DNA of 39,396 bases from a virus. The stretch lies in IMG/VR virus record IMGVR_UViG_3300034374_004221, positions 1 to 39,396 of that record. One strand, 5' to 3'. The notes below the pieces were generated by a model. It searched no databases. It saw only the letters and a program-made list of their open reading frames with translations, and had not been told where the DNA came from. This document shows positions 25,508 through 30,609 of the stretch, piece by piece (positions within the stretch are counted from its first letter, which is position 1; each line of letters starts with the position of its first letter). The position numbers were made by a program, and so were the translations under genes.

Positions 25508-25675
25508 TCAGGACATTAAAGGCTCACCAGAGTTCCACATTGTTTTGAGATACGCCTCTAGGAACTCCTCGGGGTGTTGTTCCTTGGTTGCTGCTTCAAT
25601 CACCAAGTTCCAATACACCTTGCGGTCAAGCTCTAGGTGGATCTGAAATTTCTCTCTGTTTGGTCCAATCCACAC
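25508..25675 (-). CDS. 55-residue protein, possible ribbon-helix-helix DNA-binding regulator
   Basis: Read on the - strand from GTG (25675-25673) to TGA (25510-25508). The sequence has a short strand (KFQIHLELD), a helix (RKVYWNLVIEAATKEQ) and a second helix (PEEFLEAYLKTMW), the order expected for a ribbon-helix-helix repressor. The strand and helix lengths also fit. The start is uncertain: no clear Shine-Dalgarno sequence, and the frame stays open ten codons further upstream without ATG. The first of three iterons ends seven bases upstream of the GTG, which suggests the protein may bind its own leader. It is the only - strand gene here outside 20.6 and 29.7-30.4 kb. Confidence 0.55.
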   Translation of the reverse strand: MWIGPNREKFQIHLELDRKVYWNLVIEAATKEQHPEEFLEAYLKTMWNSGEPLMS

Positions 25676-25682
25676 GGTGGGT

Positions 25683-25787
25683 CTTACGCCAAGAACAGCC
25701 AGAGGTTAACCACCCCTCTAAGTGCTTACGTCAAGAACAGCCACCTCTAAAACTGGACCCCTCAACGACTTACGCTCTTGACAGCCG
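25683..25787. repeat. Three iterons, 42-44 bp apart
   Basis: On the + strand the copies start at 25683 (CTTACGCCAAGAACAGCCA), 25725 (CTTACGTCAAGAACAGCCA) and 25769 (CTTACGCTCTTGACAGCCG). Ends CTTACG and CAGCC are invariant. The 7-base middle is TCAAGAA-like in two and inverted (CTCTTGA) in the third. Spacing is about four helical turns. Between units ACCCCTC or similar also recurs. No CRISPR: only three degenerate units and no distinct spacers. Likely protein-binding sites, either operator or replication iterons. Confidence 0.75.
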
Positions 25788-25796
25788 TGCTTAGAG

Positions 25797-25945
25797 TGTA
25801 TTTAAAAGTATTTAAAGAGCTCTTTTAAAAAGGGTCTTTTACTGTTGTCTTATTGATAACGTTTGTTATCGTTTTAAGAGAAGGTTTAAAAAGGGTTTTA
25901 AAGAGGTTCTTCTGCTGCTATCTTTAAGTGCCTCTTTAAAAGCCT
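25797..25945. promoter_or_regulatory. AT-rich control region before thyX, left copy of the inverted element
   Basis: About 150 bases made of repeated TTTAAA words (eight copies). It contains the palindrome AAAGAGCTCTTT (25814-25825), the 19-mer TTTTAAAAAGGGTCTTTTA (25823-25841) whose exact reverse complement lies at 30448-30466, TTGTCT (25845-25850), and the dyad GATAAC-gttt-GTTATC (25855-25870). Iterons plus adjacent AT-rich DNA is the layout of an iteron origin. It is equally compatible with a divergent promoter region for thyX and the - strand regulator. I cannot point to a clean -35/-10 pair. Confidence 0.6.
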
Positions 25946-25954
25946 CTAAAAACC

Positions 25955-26593
25955 ATGAGTACTGTTGAACTAGTTACGGTTACTCCAAAGGCAGAAGAAC
26001 TCATTGTTTACATGGCTAGGGTTAGTAATCCTAGTAATCAAGAAAGTAATAACAACAACGAACGTTTAATTAACTACCTAATTACCCATAAACACTGGTC
26101 TCCTTTTGAGATGTGTCATATGGTCCTGGAGATCAACACCACAAGATCTATTGCTGCACAAATCCTGAGACACAGATCGTTCTCGTTTCAAGAGTTCTCT
26201 CAGCGATATGCAGATGTCAAAGAACTTGGATATCCCTATGTTCCTCACCTCAGAAGACAAGACCTGAAAAACAGACAAAACTCTATTGATGATCTCAACT
26301 CTGAAAAGACTCAGCTGTACTACAGAAGGATTAAACAGCTGTTTGAAGAATCAACAGACCTGTATCGAGAAATGGTTTCTAACGGTATAGCTAAAGAAAC
26401 AGCTAGAGACATCCTTCCCCTAGCTACTCCAACCAAAATGTATATGGCTGGTTCTATCCGTAGTTGGATTCACTACATCGATCTAAGGTCTCAAAACGGG
26501 ACTCAGATGGAACACATGGTTATTGCTCAACAAGCAAAAGAGATCTTTTGTAAAGAATTACCTACTATTGGTAAAGCTCTTACTTGGCTGTAG
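25955..26593 (+). CDS. thyX: Flavin-dependent thymidylate synthase ThyX
   Basis: 212 residues. The ThyX signature RHRxxSxxxxSxR is present as RHRSFSFQEFSQR at residues 72-84, preceded by HKHWSPFEM. The C-terminal part (LPLATPTKMYMAGSIRSWIH) is also family-typical. ThyX makes dTMP from dUMP using FAD, NADPH and methylene-tetrahydrofolate, raising dTTP for phage DNA. Many cyanobacteria and cyanophages use ThyX rather than ThyA. The gene follows an AT-rich control region and lacks a Shine-Dalgarno sequence. It stands apart from the other nucleotide genes at 36-39 kb, so it may be expressed earlier. Confidence 0.97.
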   Translation: MSTVELVTVTPKAEELIVYMARVSNPSNQESNNNNERLINYLITHKHWSPFEMCHMVLEINTTRSIAAQILRHRSFSFQEFSQRYADVKELGYPYVPHLRRQDLKNRQNSIDDLNSEKTQLYYRRIKQLFEESTDLYREMVSNGIAKETARDILPLATPTKMYMAGSIRSWIHYIDLRSQNGTQMEHMVIAQQAKEIFCKELPTIGKALTWL

Positions 26594-26595
26594 CC

Positions 26596-26811
26596 GTGGC
26601 TAGAAACTACCGTAAGGAATACGACAACTACCACTCATCGCCAGAACAGCGGGAGAACCGTAGTAGCCGTAATAAGGCTCGTAGGAAGCTCGCTAAGGCT
26701 GGTTACAACCTCAAAGGCAAGGACGTAGACCATAAGGACGGTAATCCCAAAAACAACGGGCGTAAGAACCTTCGGGTTGTGTCTAAAGAGTATAACCGGT
26801 CTAAGAAATAA
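26596..26811 (+). CDS. Small HNH-type protein
   Basis: 71 residues from GTG 26596, two bases after the thyX stop. Strongly basic. The C-terminal half (DVDHKDGNPKNNGRKNLRVV, then SKEYNRSKK) fits the HNH signature DH.DGN..NN...NL..........N found in small phage HNH nucleases. There is no zinc-binding CxxC, unlike the HNH at 23.2 kb. It may be a homing endonuclease or a degraded one. It is cotranscribed with thyX and followed 70 bases later by a strong terminator. Confidence 0.7.
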   Translation: MARNYRKEYDNYHSSPEQRENRSSRNKARRKLAKAGYNLKGKDVDHKDGNPKNNGRKNLRVVSKEYNRSKK

Positions 26812-26880
26812 TCCCGAGCGGTGTTAAAAAGTTCTAAAAGGTTTTAGCAATACTAAATGTTCCCGATAGGGAGAGTTTTA

Positions 26881-26912
26881 GAGGGTCCTAAGGGGTCCTC
26901 TTTTTTATTTTT
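26881..26912 (+). terminator. Intrinsic terminator of the thyX transcript
   Basis: GAGGGTCC (26881-26888) pairs with GGGTCCTC region (26893-26900) over 8 bp including two G-T pairs, with loop TAAG. TTTTTTATTTTT follows. It ends the thyX-HNH unit and opens a 617-base stretch without a gene. Confidence 0.9.
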
Positions 26913-26957
26913 GAAAGGGGTGAAAGGTTTTTGCTTCAGATTTTTGAGCACTAGTTA

Positions 26958-27005
26958 GCGTTAACGCCCCGGCCCGTTACCCCCTGGGGGGCCTTTAATC
27001 CGCCT
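26958..27005. promoter_or_regulatory. Palindrome and GC-rich inverted repeat
   Basis: GCGTTAACGC is a perfect 10-bp palindrome at 26958-26967. GGCCC (26971-26975) and GGGCC (26989-26993) form a further inverted repeat around CCCCCTGGGG, followed by TTTAAT. The second could be a terminator reserve or a protein site. No gene is visible here. Confidence 0.35.
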
Positions 27006-27020
27006 TGATAATGATTCTCA
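27006..27020. promoter_or_regulatory. Fur-box-like dyad upstream of the small-gene operon
   Basis: TGATAATGATTCTCA matches the 7-1-7 Fur/Zur-type consensus TGATAATnATTATCA at all but one of its 14 defined positions. On the opposite strand it starts TGAGAAT, the same half-site as the three dyads at 29.1-29.2 kb. It lies 408 bases before the first gene of the operon. Binding by host Fur or Zur is inferred from pattern only. Confidence 0.55.
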
Positions 27021-27121
27021 GTCGCAATAAATGGCTGTCCGAGGGGTCTTAAGGCGAAATCGTTATGAGTTTGGGGAAGTTTTGAGGGATTGATAAGTGC
27101 AGCTAATAGGTGGCGACAAAT

Positions 27122-27148
27122 GATAAGCAAAAGTTATCGGTATATATT
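27122..27148. promoter_or_regulatory. GATAA/TTATC dyad next to TATATATT
   Basis: GATAA (27122-27126) and TTATC (27134-27138) flank GCAAAAG, and TATATATT starts at 27141. A possible -10 (TATATT, 27143-27148) lacks a matching -35. The dyad resembles GATAAC-gttt-GTTATC before thyX. The 280 bases from here to 27428 contain the perfect palindrome TAGAGGCCTCTA (27191-27202) and a weak promoter candidate TTTACA (27311) -17 bp- TGTTAC (27334). I see no gene there. Confidence 0.35.
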
Positions 27149-27428
27149 CACGCGCTCGAGGCCGCAACTAACTAGGAACTAGGACGCTCTTAGAGGCCTC
27201 TAGGAGGCCCTAGAAGACCCTTTAAAACCCTTCAACACCCTTTGACACCTAAACAACCTCACAAGGCCCTCACAGCGGCTTACAGAGCTTTCTACTGATC
27301 CTGAGAACTCTTTACAAAACTTTAGTAAACAACTGTTACTGAACTCCTGGGCTGGGTCCGTCTCAGGATCTACCTTGGCTCTCGTCAGGCATCTTGCTTG
27401 GCTTTTTCCTTTTCCTTTCTTTAATCCA

Positions 27429-27626
27429 ATGAGAAACATCCGATTCAAGCTCGAGAACCATTTCGGAATGACTCGGGCTTATCCGTTGAGTCAGGAAGCA
27501 ATCTTGCTTTGCAGGCTCTCTAAAACTAAGACGCTGCTACCGGGTGATATTGGCACCATTGCAGCTCTTGGCTATCAAGCTGTGAACCAGTACGGCATCA
27601 AGATCGATCCTGCGGAGTTGTACTAA
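27429..27626 (+). CDS. Small protein of unknown function, first gene of operon
   Basis: 65 residues from ATG 27429. It begins MRNIRFKLENHFGMTRAYPL, then a helix EAILLCRLSKTKTLL and GDIGTIAALGYQAVNQYGI. Mixed alpha/beta with no recognised motif. It opens a run of seven genes that overlap or nearly touch. The stop overlaps the next ATG (TAATG). The leader region upstream is long and carries dyads, so regulation is likely at this point. Confidence 0.65.
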   Translation: MRNIRFKLENHFGMTRAYPLSQEAILLCRLSKTKTLLPGDIGTIAALGYQAVNQYGIKIDPAELY

Positions 27627-27739
27627 TGCTGTTACTTATCGCCCTTTTGTCCTGTGTTCTAGCAGTAAGCTCAACCAACCTATGGCTGTGTGTTCTGTTC
27701 GCTGCTGTCTCTGCTGTTTGCTTTCTCTCTAATCAATGA
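27626..27739 (+). CDS. 37-residue membrane peptide
   Basis: ATG 27626 lies in the TAATG overlap with the previous gene and TGA 27737-27739 overlaps the next ATG. The product is almost wholly hydrophobic: MLLLIALLSCVLAVSSTNLW followed by LCVLFAAVSAVCFLSNQ. Two short membrane segments, or one signal-like segment plus one, with a Cys in a near-lipobox setting (LLSC). Function unknown; host membrane targeting is plausible for an early phage peptide. Confidence 0.65.
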   Translation: MLLLIALLSCVLAVSSTNLWLCVLFAAVSAVCFLSNQ

Positions 27740-27948
27740 AACTCACACAACTACAAAAGGAACTAATCAGAAGCTACTCAAGGGCTGACATTAGATCACC
27801 TCAACAAATGCTTGCGTTGTTGTTAGCTGAGGGTTTCCGGTTTCTTTACTTTGACAAAGAAACAATAGAGCCCGTAGGAGTTACAGCAAAGGAAGCTGTA
27901 GACCTAATCCTTAACGAGTTAAAAACTGACCTTTTGAAAGATGATTAA
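27736..27948 (+). CDS. Small helical protein of unknown function
   Basis: 70 residues from the ATG in ATGA. Helical, beginning MKLTQLQKELIRSYSRADIR, then PQQMLALLLAEGFRFLYFD and an acidic helix TAKEAVDLILNELKTDLLKDD split after LNEL. No domain recognised. The 3' end overlaps the next start by eight bases. Soluble, probably a small interaction protein. Confidence 0.65.
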   Translation: MKLTQLQKELIRSYSRADIRSPQQMLALLLAEGFRFLYFDKETIEPVGVTAKEAVDLILNELKTDLLKDD

Positions 27949-28069
27949 CCCTCACAACGACTCTGCTTTTTATGCTTACGCTGATTGGGCTCTAGCTCAA
28001 GAGATTGCGTGGGATGAGGCACAACAGGAACTAGAAGAACTCGAAACTCTACAGGATGACGAACAATGA
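27941..28069 (+). CDS. 42-residue acidic peptide
   Basis: ATG 27941 overlaps the previous stop region and TGA at 28067-28069 overlaps the next ATG. It reads MINPHNDSAFYAYADWALAQ, then an acidic helix EIAWDEAQQELEELETLQDD EQ. Strong negative charge is common among phage anti-host peptides, but no function can be assigned. The exact ATGA coupling on its 3' side supports it being translated. Confidence 0.6.
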   Translation: MINPHNDSAFYAYADWALAQEIAWDEAQQELEELETLQDDEQ

Positions 28070-28260
28070 GCACCCACGAAATTAAAGCAAGCGACCTCAC
28101 TTGGGCTGAGATTAACTTTGAGAGTCCTAAAGAGGCTTTCAAATTCGCTGACAAACTAGAGCAAAAGCTCAAAGATCCAAACCTAACTGAAGAGCAAAGA
28201 AAGCAGTTAGATGACTGTTTAGATGACCTGTTCTCTACTCTCTTTGACGGAGCTTTCTAA
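28066..28260 (+). CDS. Small acidic protein of unknown function
   Basis: 64 residues from ATG in ATGA. Helical: SDLTWAEINFESPKEAFKFA, then DKLEQKLKDPNLTEEQRKQL and an acidic end DDCLDDLFSTLFDGAF. No family recognised. It ends two bases before the next ATG, so it is cotranslated with the cysteine-rich protein that follows. Confidence 0.65.
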   Translation: MSTHEIKASDLTWAEINFESPKEAFKFADKLEQKLKDPNLTEEQRKQLDDCLDDLFSTLFDGAF

Positions 28261-28262
28261 TC

Positions 28263-28958
28263 ATGACAACCTTCCATCTCACCACAAAGAGCTCTAATAA
28301 GAAACTAGGCGGCTTGCCTGCTTCTACCACCAGTGCAGACTCTTGCCCTTTGACTTGTGGCCTCTATCACGTTTGCTATGCAAAGAAGGGGCCTCAGTCT
28401 TGGCATTGGGCAAAAGTTAACAAAGGGACTAGAGGAACAGACTGGCCTAGCTTTCTCTCTCAAATAGAGAAACTAAAGTCTGGCTCTCTATTCCGTCACA
28501 ACGTATCAGGTGACCTTCCAACAATCAACGGAGGCCTTCTAGATGTAGTGAAACTAGACCAACTGCAGTGTGCAACGACAAACACAAACGTAAGTCTTTA
28601 CACCTACACTCATTGGCACACTGACAAAACGTTCGGTAAAACTAACGTTGATTCAATCAAGCGATTCTCACAACCTGGCTTTGTTATTAATATTTCAACC
28701 GAAACAATAGAAGATGCAGCCTTTTATAAATCAACGGGTTGTGATGTAGTTATAACAAATACAACTGTTTTTGACTTTGCAGTGAGAGCGATTAAAGACA
28801 ACAAACAACCCTTACAAATAGTTTCGACTGAAGATCTTACAGAGCCTGTAAAGGTCATTCCTTGCCCTGAACAATATACAGAGAGCGCAACTTGTAAGAC
28901 TTGCAAGCTGTGTTCAAGATATAACCGAGACTATATCATTGCGTTTAAAGAGCATTGA
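28263..28958 (+). CDS. Conserved phage/plasmid-type protein with N- and C-terminal cysteine clusters
   Basis: 231 residues. The N-terminal part (SNKKLGGLPASTTSADSCPL, then TCGLYHVCYAK) and C-terminal part (CPEQYTESATCKTCKLCSRY) hold Cys clusters that bracket an alpha/beta body. I recognise the overall pattern from hypothetical proteins of phages and plasmids (I believe DUF7227-like) but know no demonstrated activity. Seven or more conserved-looking Cys suggest bound zinc or an iron-sulfur cluster. That it lies between Fur-box-like dyads at 27.0 and 29.1 kb makes a metal link attractive but unproven. Confidence 0.75.
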   Translation: MTTFHLTTKSSNKKLGGLPASTTSADSCPLTCGLYHVCYAKKGPQSWHWAKVNKGTRGTDWPSFLSQIEKLKSGSLFRHNVSGDLPTINGGLLDVVKLDQLQCATTNTNVSLYTYTHWHTDKTFGKTNVDSIKRFSQPGFVINISTETIEDAAFYKSTGCDVVITNTTVFDFAVRAIKDNKQPLQIVSTEDLTEPVKVIPCPEQYTESATCKTCKLCSRYNRDYIIAFKEH

Positions 28959-29038
28959 TGAAAGAGCTCTACATTTCCGTAGGACTATTCTTTCTCCCAA
29001 TAGTTGTAACGCTTCTGGGTTTATTAAGAGCCCAATAG
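28958..29038 (+). CDS. 26-residue single-pass membrane peptide
   Basis: ATG 28958 overlaps the previous stop (TGATG) and TAG ends it at 29038. The product is MKELYISVGLFFLPIVVTLL followed by GLLRAQ: one membrane helix with charged ends. It is the last gene before a strong terminator 12 bases downstream. Its coupling and clean topology argue for a real micropeptide. Confidence 0.55.
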   Translation: MKELYISVGLFFLPIVVTLLGLLRAQ

Positions 29039-29050
29039 ATATACCTAACA

Positions 29051-29083
29051 GGCTCCCATCTTGGGGGCCTTTTAATTGTATTT
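29051..29083 (+). terminator. Intrinsic terminator of the small-gene operon
   Basis: GGCTCCCA (29051-29058) pairs with TGGGGGCC (29062-29069) over 8 bp with one T-G pair and a TCT loop. TTTTAATTGTATTT follows. Confidence 0.85.
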
Positions 29084-29089
29084 AGTTAT

Positions 29090-29204
29090 TGAGAATGAGT
29101 TGCAATATCAGTAGGGCTAACCCGGAATGAGTATGAGTTAGGTCTTATTGCAAACGATTCTCAATAGCAATAAGACTGGGTTCGGTTATTGAGAATGCGA
29201 CTCA
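29090..29204. promoter_or_regulatory. Cluster of three Fur-box-like dyads
   Basis: Three 15-bp sites share the half-site TGAGAAT: TGAGAATGAGTTGCA (29090-29104), TGCAAACGATTCTCA (29149-29163, opposite orientation) and TGAGAATGCGACTCA (29190-29204). Each is flanked by TAT on the left and ATA on the right, so the extended site is TAT-15 bp-ATA. The middle site is also framed by exact 10-bp arms GTCTTATTGC (29142-29151) and GCAATAAGAC (29167-29176). Together with the site at 27006 they resemble Fur-type operators (TGAGAATnATTCTCA). They lie in the 261-base gap before the gene at 29300. A phage-encoded repressor is the alternative binder. Confidence 0.6.
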
Positions 29205-29299
29205 ATAGCAGAAAGGGGACTACTATCACGCCACGGGGCACAAAGCAGTAGTCCCAGGTATTTCCACTTAGATTGCCTTTTAGAGACTTGTCTTCAAAG

Positions 29300-29701
29300 A
29301 TGCTAGTCCCAGCCAACGCCAAGGAGAAGTTCTACGCACCGCTTAAACAAGTGGCTGCTCAGTATGTACCGCTTCTGATGGCTCGAATGAAGGTGCTACA
29401 AGGTCGAGCCAATCACGCGCTTGAGTTCTTGGAGTGTGAGGAGTCAGATGAGGAACAGGAATTGGTGTGGATGGATGAGCCAGAGCGAATTGTTGCAGTG
29501 GCTGAGGCACAGTCCGTACTACACAAATCAGTGTTAGAAGCAGGGATGTGCCAGTCGTTAGTCGGTGCATTTGCTGATCTCTTAGAAGAGGACTACCAAA
29601 AGATCAAAGAAAGCCGCTGTTTCTTCATGAACGAAGAAGGAGATTTTGAATCTCTTTACGAGGATGATGAGTCCAACGACTTTCCTTGGTCTAAAGGTTA
29701 A
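29300..29701 (+). CDS. Acidic helical protein of unknown function
   Basis: 133 residues from ATG 29300; an in-frame TTG at 29273 would add nine residues. Helices (LKQVAAQYVPLLMARMKVLQ; VAEAQSVLHKSVLEAGMCQS) alternate with acidic stretches (ECEESDEEQE) and it ends in an acidic tail with FPWSKG. No domain recognised. It stands alone behind the Fur-box-like cluster and its stop codon shares TTAA with the stop of the converging - strand gene. It is thus the gene most directly placed to be controlled by those dyads. Confidence 0.7.
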   Translation: MLVPANAKEKFYAPLKQVAAQYVPLLMARMKVLQGRANHALEFLECEESDEEQELVWMDEPERIVAVAEAQSVLHKSVLEAGMCQSLVGAFADLLEEDYQKIKESRCFFMNEEGDFESLYEDDESNDFPWSKG

Positions 29702-30000
29702 CCATCAACCGTAGCAGGAGAGGGGTCTACAAGCCTCTGTAAGACCTCTTGAACACCGAACTGGTGGGTATACCCCAAGATCACGTCAAACACGGCTTGT
29801 AGGCGCTCTGGGGCGTCAATGAGAGAGTCTTTAAACCTCTCGTTCTCCCAATACGCACAAGCACAAGCTTTGATGATCTCATCACGAAGAGCTTTGTCGC
29901 ACATTGCGTCTAGTTCTTCGTCTGTGTATTTAGTTGCTGTTCCAGTGTCTGATGACACCAGCGATGATGAAACTGTTGGTGATGCAGTAGAAAAGTTCAA
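29698..30000 (-). CDS. Third gene of - strand operon, unknown function
   Basis: 100 residues, probably from TTG at 30000 that overlaps the previous stop; the first in-frame ATG is at codon 33. A Ser/Thr-rich start is followed by YTDEELDAMCDKALRDEIIK, ACACAYWENERFKDSLID and a helix VFDVILGYTHQFGVQEVLQR. Two Cys in ACACA. Mixed helical protein without recognised domain. It converges on the + strand gene at 29300-29701 and the stops share four bases. Confidence 0.6.
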   Translation of the reverse strand: MNFSTASPTVSSSLVSSDTGTATKYTDEELDAMCDKALRDEIIKACACAYWENERFKDSLIDAPERLQAVFDVILGYTHQFGVQEVLQRLVDPSPATVDG

Positions 30001-30200
30001 GAAGCTTCAGTTCCCTCCAGCTCATTAAGGATCTCAAGTGCTTCCGGGAATAGGTCGTACACCGCTTCCATGTAGCCTTCCCAGTAGTCACGATCTCGCT
30101 CACAAAGAGGCTGTTTGAGTTGTTGCCTTGGGTATTCAAGCAACTCAAGAATATCAGCCATTGTGTAGCCAATTACACCATCATCAAGATGAATAGGCAT
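29997..30200 (-). CDS. Second gene of - strand operon, unknown function
   Basis: 67 residues from ATG at 30200-30198, which overlaps the stop of the upstream gene (TGATG); a GTG one codon earlier is possible. Sequence MPIHLDDGVIGYTMADILEL, then LEYPRQQLKQPLCERDRDYW and an acidic helix EGYMEAVYDLFPEALEILNE. No recognised domain. Tight coupling to both neighbours supports it as a true gene. Confidence 0.65.
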   Translation of the reverse strand: MPIHLDDGVIGYTMADILELLEYPRQQLKQPLCERDRDYWEGYMEAVYDLFPEALEILNELEGTEAS

Positions 30201-30373
30201 CACTTCTCATCCCACAGAGAAGGATCGTAGTAATCATCTTTTGTAGCTTCTTCTTTATCTTCGTCTTCTAATTCAACTCTTTCAACTAACCCTTCAGCTT
30301 CAAGCTTTTTAAGTGCTTGTTCAACTAGTTCAATATCTTCATTGAGATACTGACTAAGTTCTTCGGAAGTCAT
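30200..30373 (-). CDS. First gene of - strand operon, small winged-helix-like acidic protein
   Basis: 57 residues from ATG (30373-30371) to TGA (30202-30200). The first 33 residues (TSEELSQYLNEDIELVEQAL, then KKLEAEGLVERVEL) read like a helix-turn-helix plus wing of the kind found in small DNA-binding proteins. The second half is a strongly acidic tail (EDEDKEEATKDDYYDPSLW). No Shine-Dalgarno sequence is apparent. It is nearest to the divergent control region at 30374-30609 and may be a regulator, but the acidic tail could equally mean a DNA mimic or anti-host factor. Confidence 0.6.
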   Translation of the reverse strand: MTSEELSQYLNEDIELVEQALKKLEAEGLVERVELEDEDKEEATKDDYYDPSLWDEK

Positions 30374-30572
30374 TGTTAGTGCTTTTTAAGATGGCGATAA
30401 AGAAACTCTTTTAAAACGGTTTAAAACAGTCTTAAAAAGGGAGACAATAAAAGACCCTTTTTAAAACCTCTTTAAAAGAGCTCTTTAAAAGGTAATGAGA
30501 GAGGTCTCTTTTGTCTACCCCTTAAGAGGTCACTTAAAAAGCTGTCACACCTCTCTGATTGGACGTAAGCAC
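30374..30572. promoter_or_regulatory. Divergent control region, right copy of the inverted element
   Basis: AT-rich region between the - strand operon and the replication operon. It contains AGACAA (30442-30447), the 19-mer TAAAAGACCCTTTTTAAAA (30448-30466), the palindrome AAAGAGCTCTTT (30475-30486), and, further right, GCTGTC (30541-30546) with GACGTAAGCAC (30562-30572). The same words in the same order occur on the - strand at 25850-25683 going leftward. Many TTTAAAA words recur. It likely holds the promoters of both operons, but no convincing -35/-10 pair is visible. Confidence 0.6.
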
Positions 30573-30609
30573 CGCAGGTACTTTCTGTGAGTCCTTTCGC
30601 GTCATCGAG

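Noticed and set aside
25683-25787. CRISPR array
   Set aside because: Only three degenerate units at 42-44 bp, with partly shared inter-unit sequence and no cas genes. They fit iterons better.
26857-26960. Small frame starting at ATG 26857
   Set aside because: It would read straight through the terminator stem and T-run of the thyX transcript.
27200-27448. 82-codon - strand open frame in the gene-free region
   Set aside because: Starts inside the first gene of the + strand operon, has low-complexity content and no coupling or ribosome-binding site. Possible but unsupported.
29819-30028. Small + strand open frame in the reverse operon region
   Set aside because: It is antisense to two coupled - strand genes, which have better overlaps and protein-like sequences.
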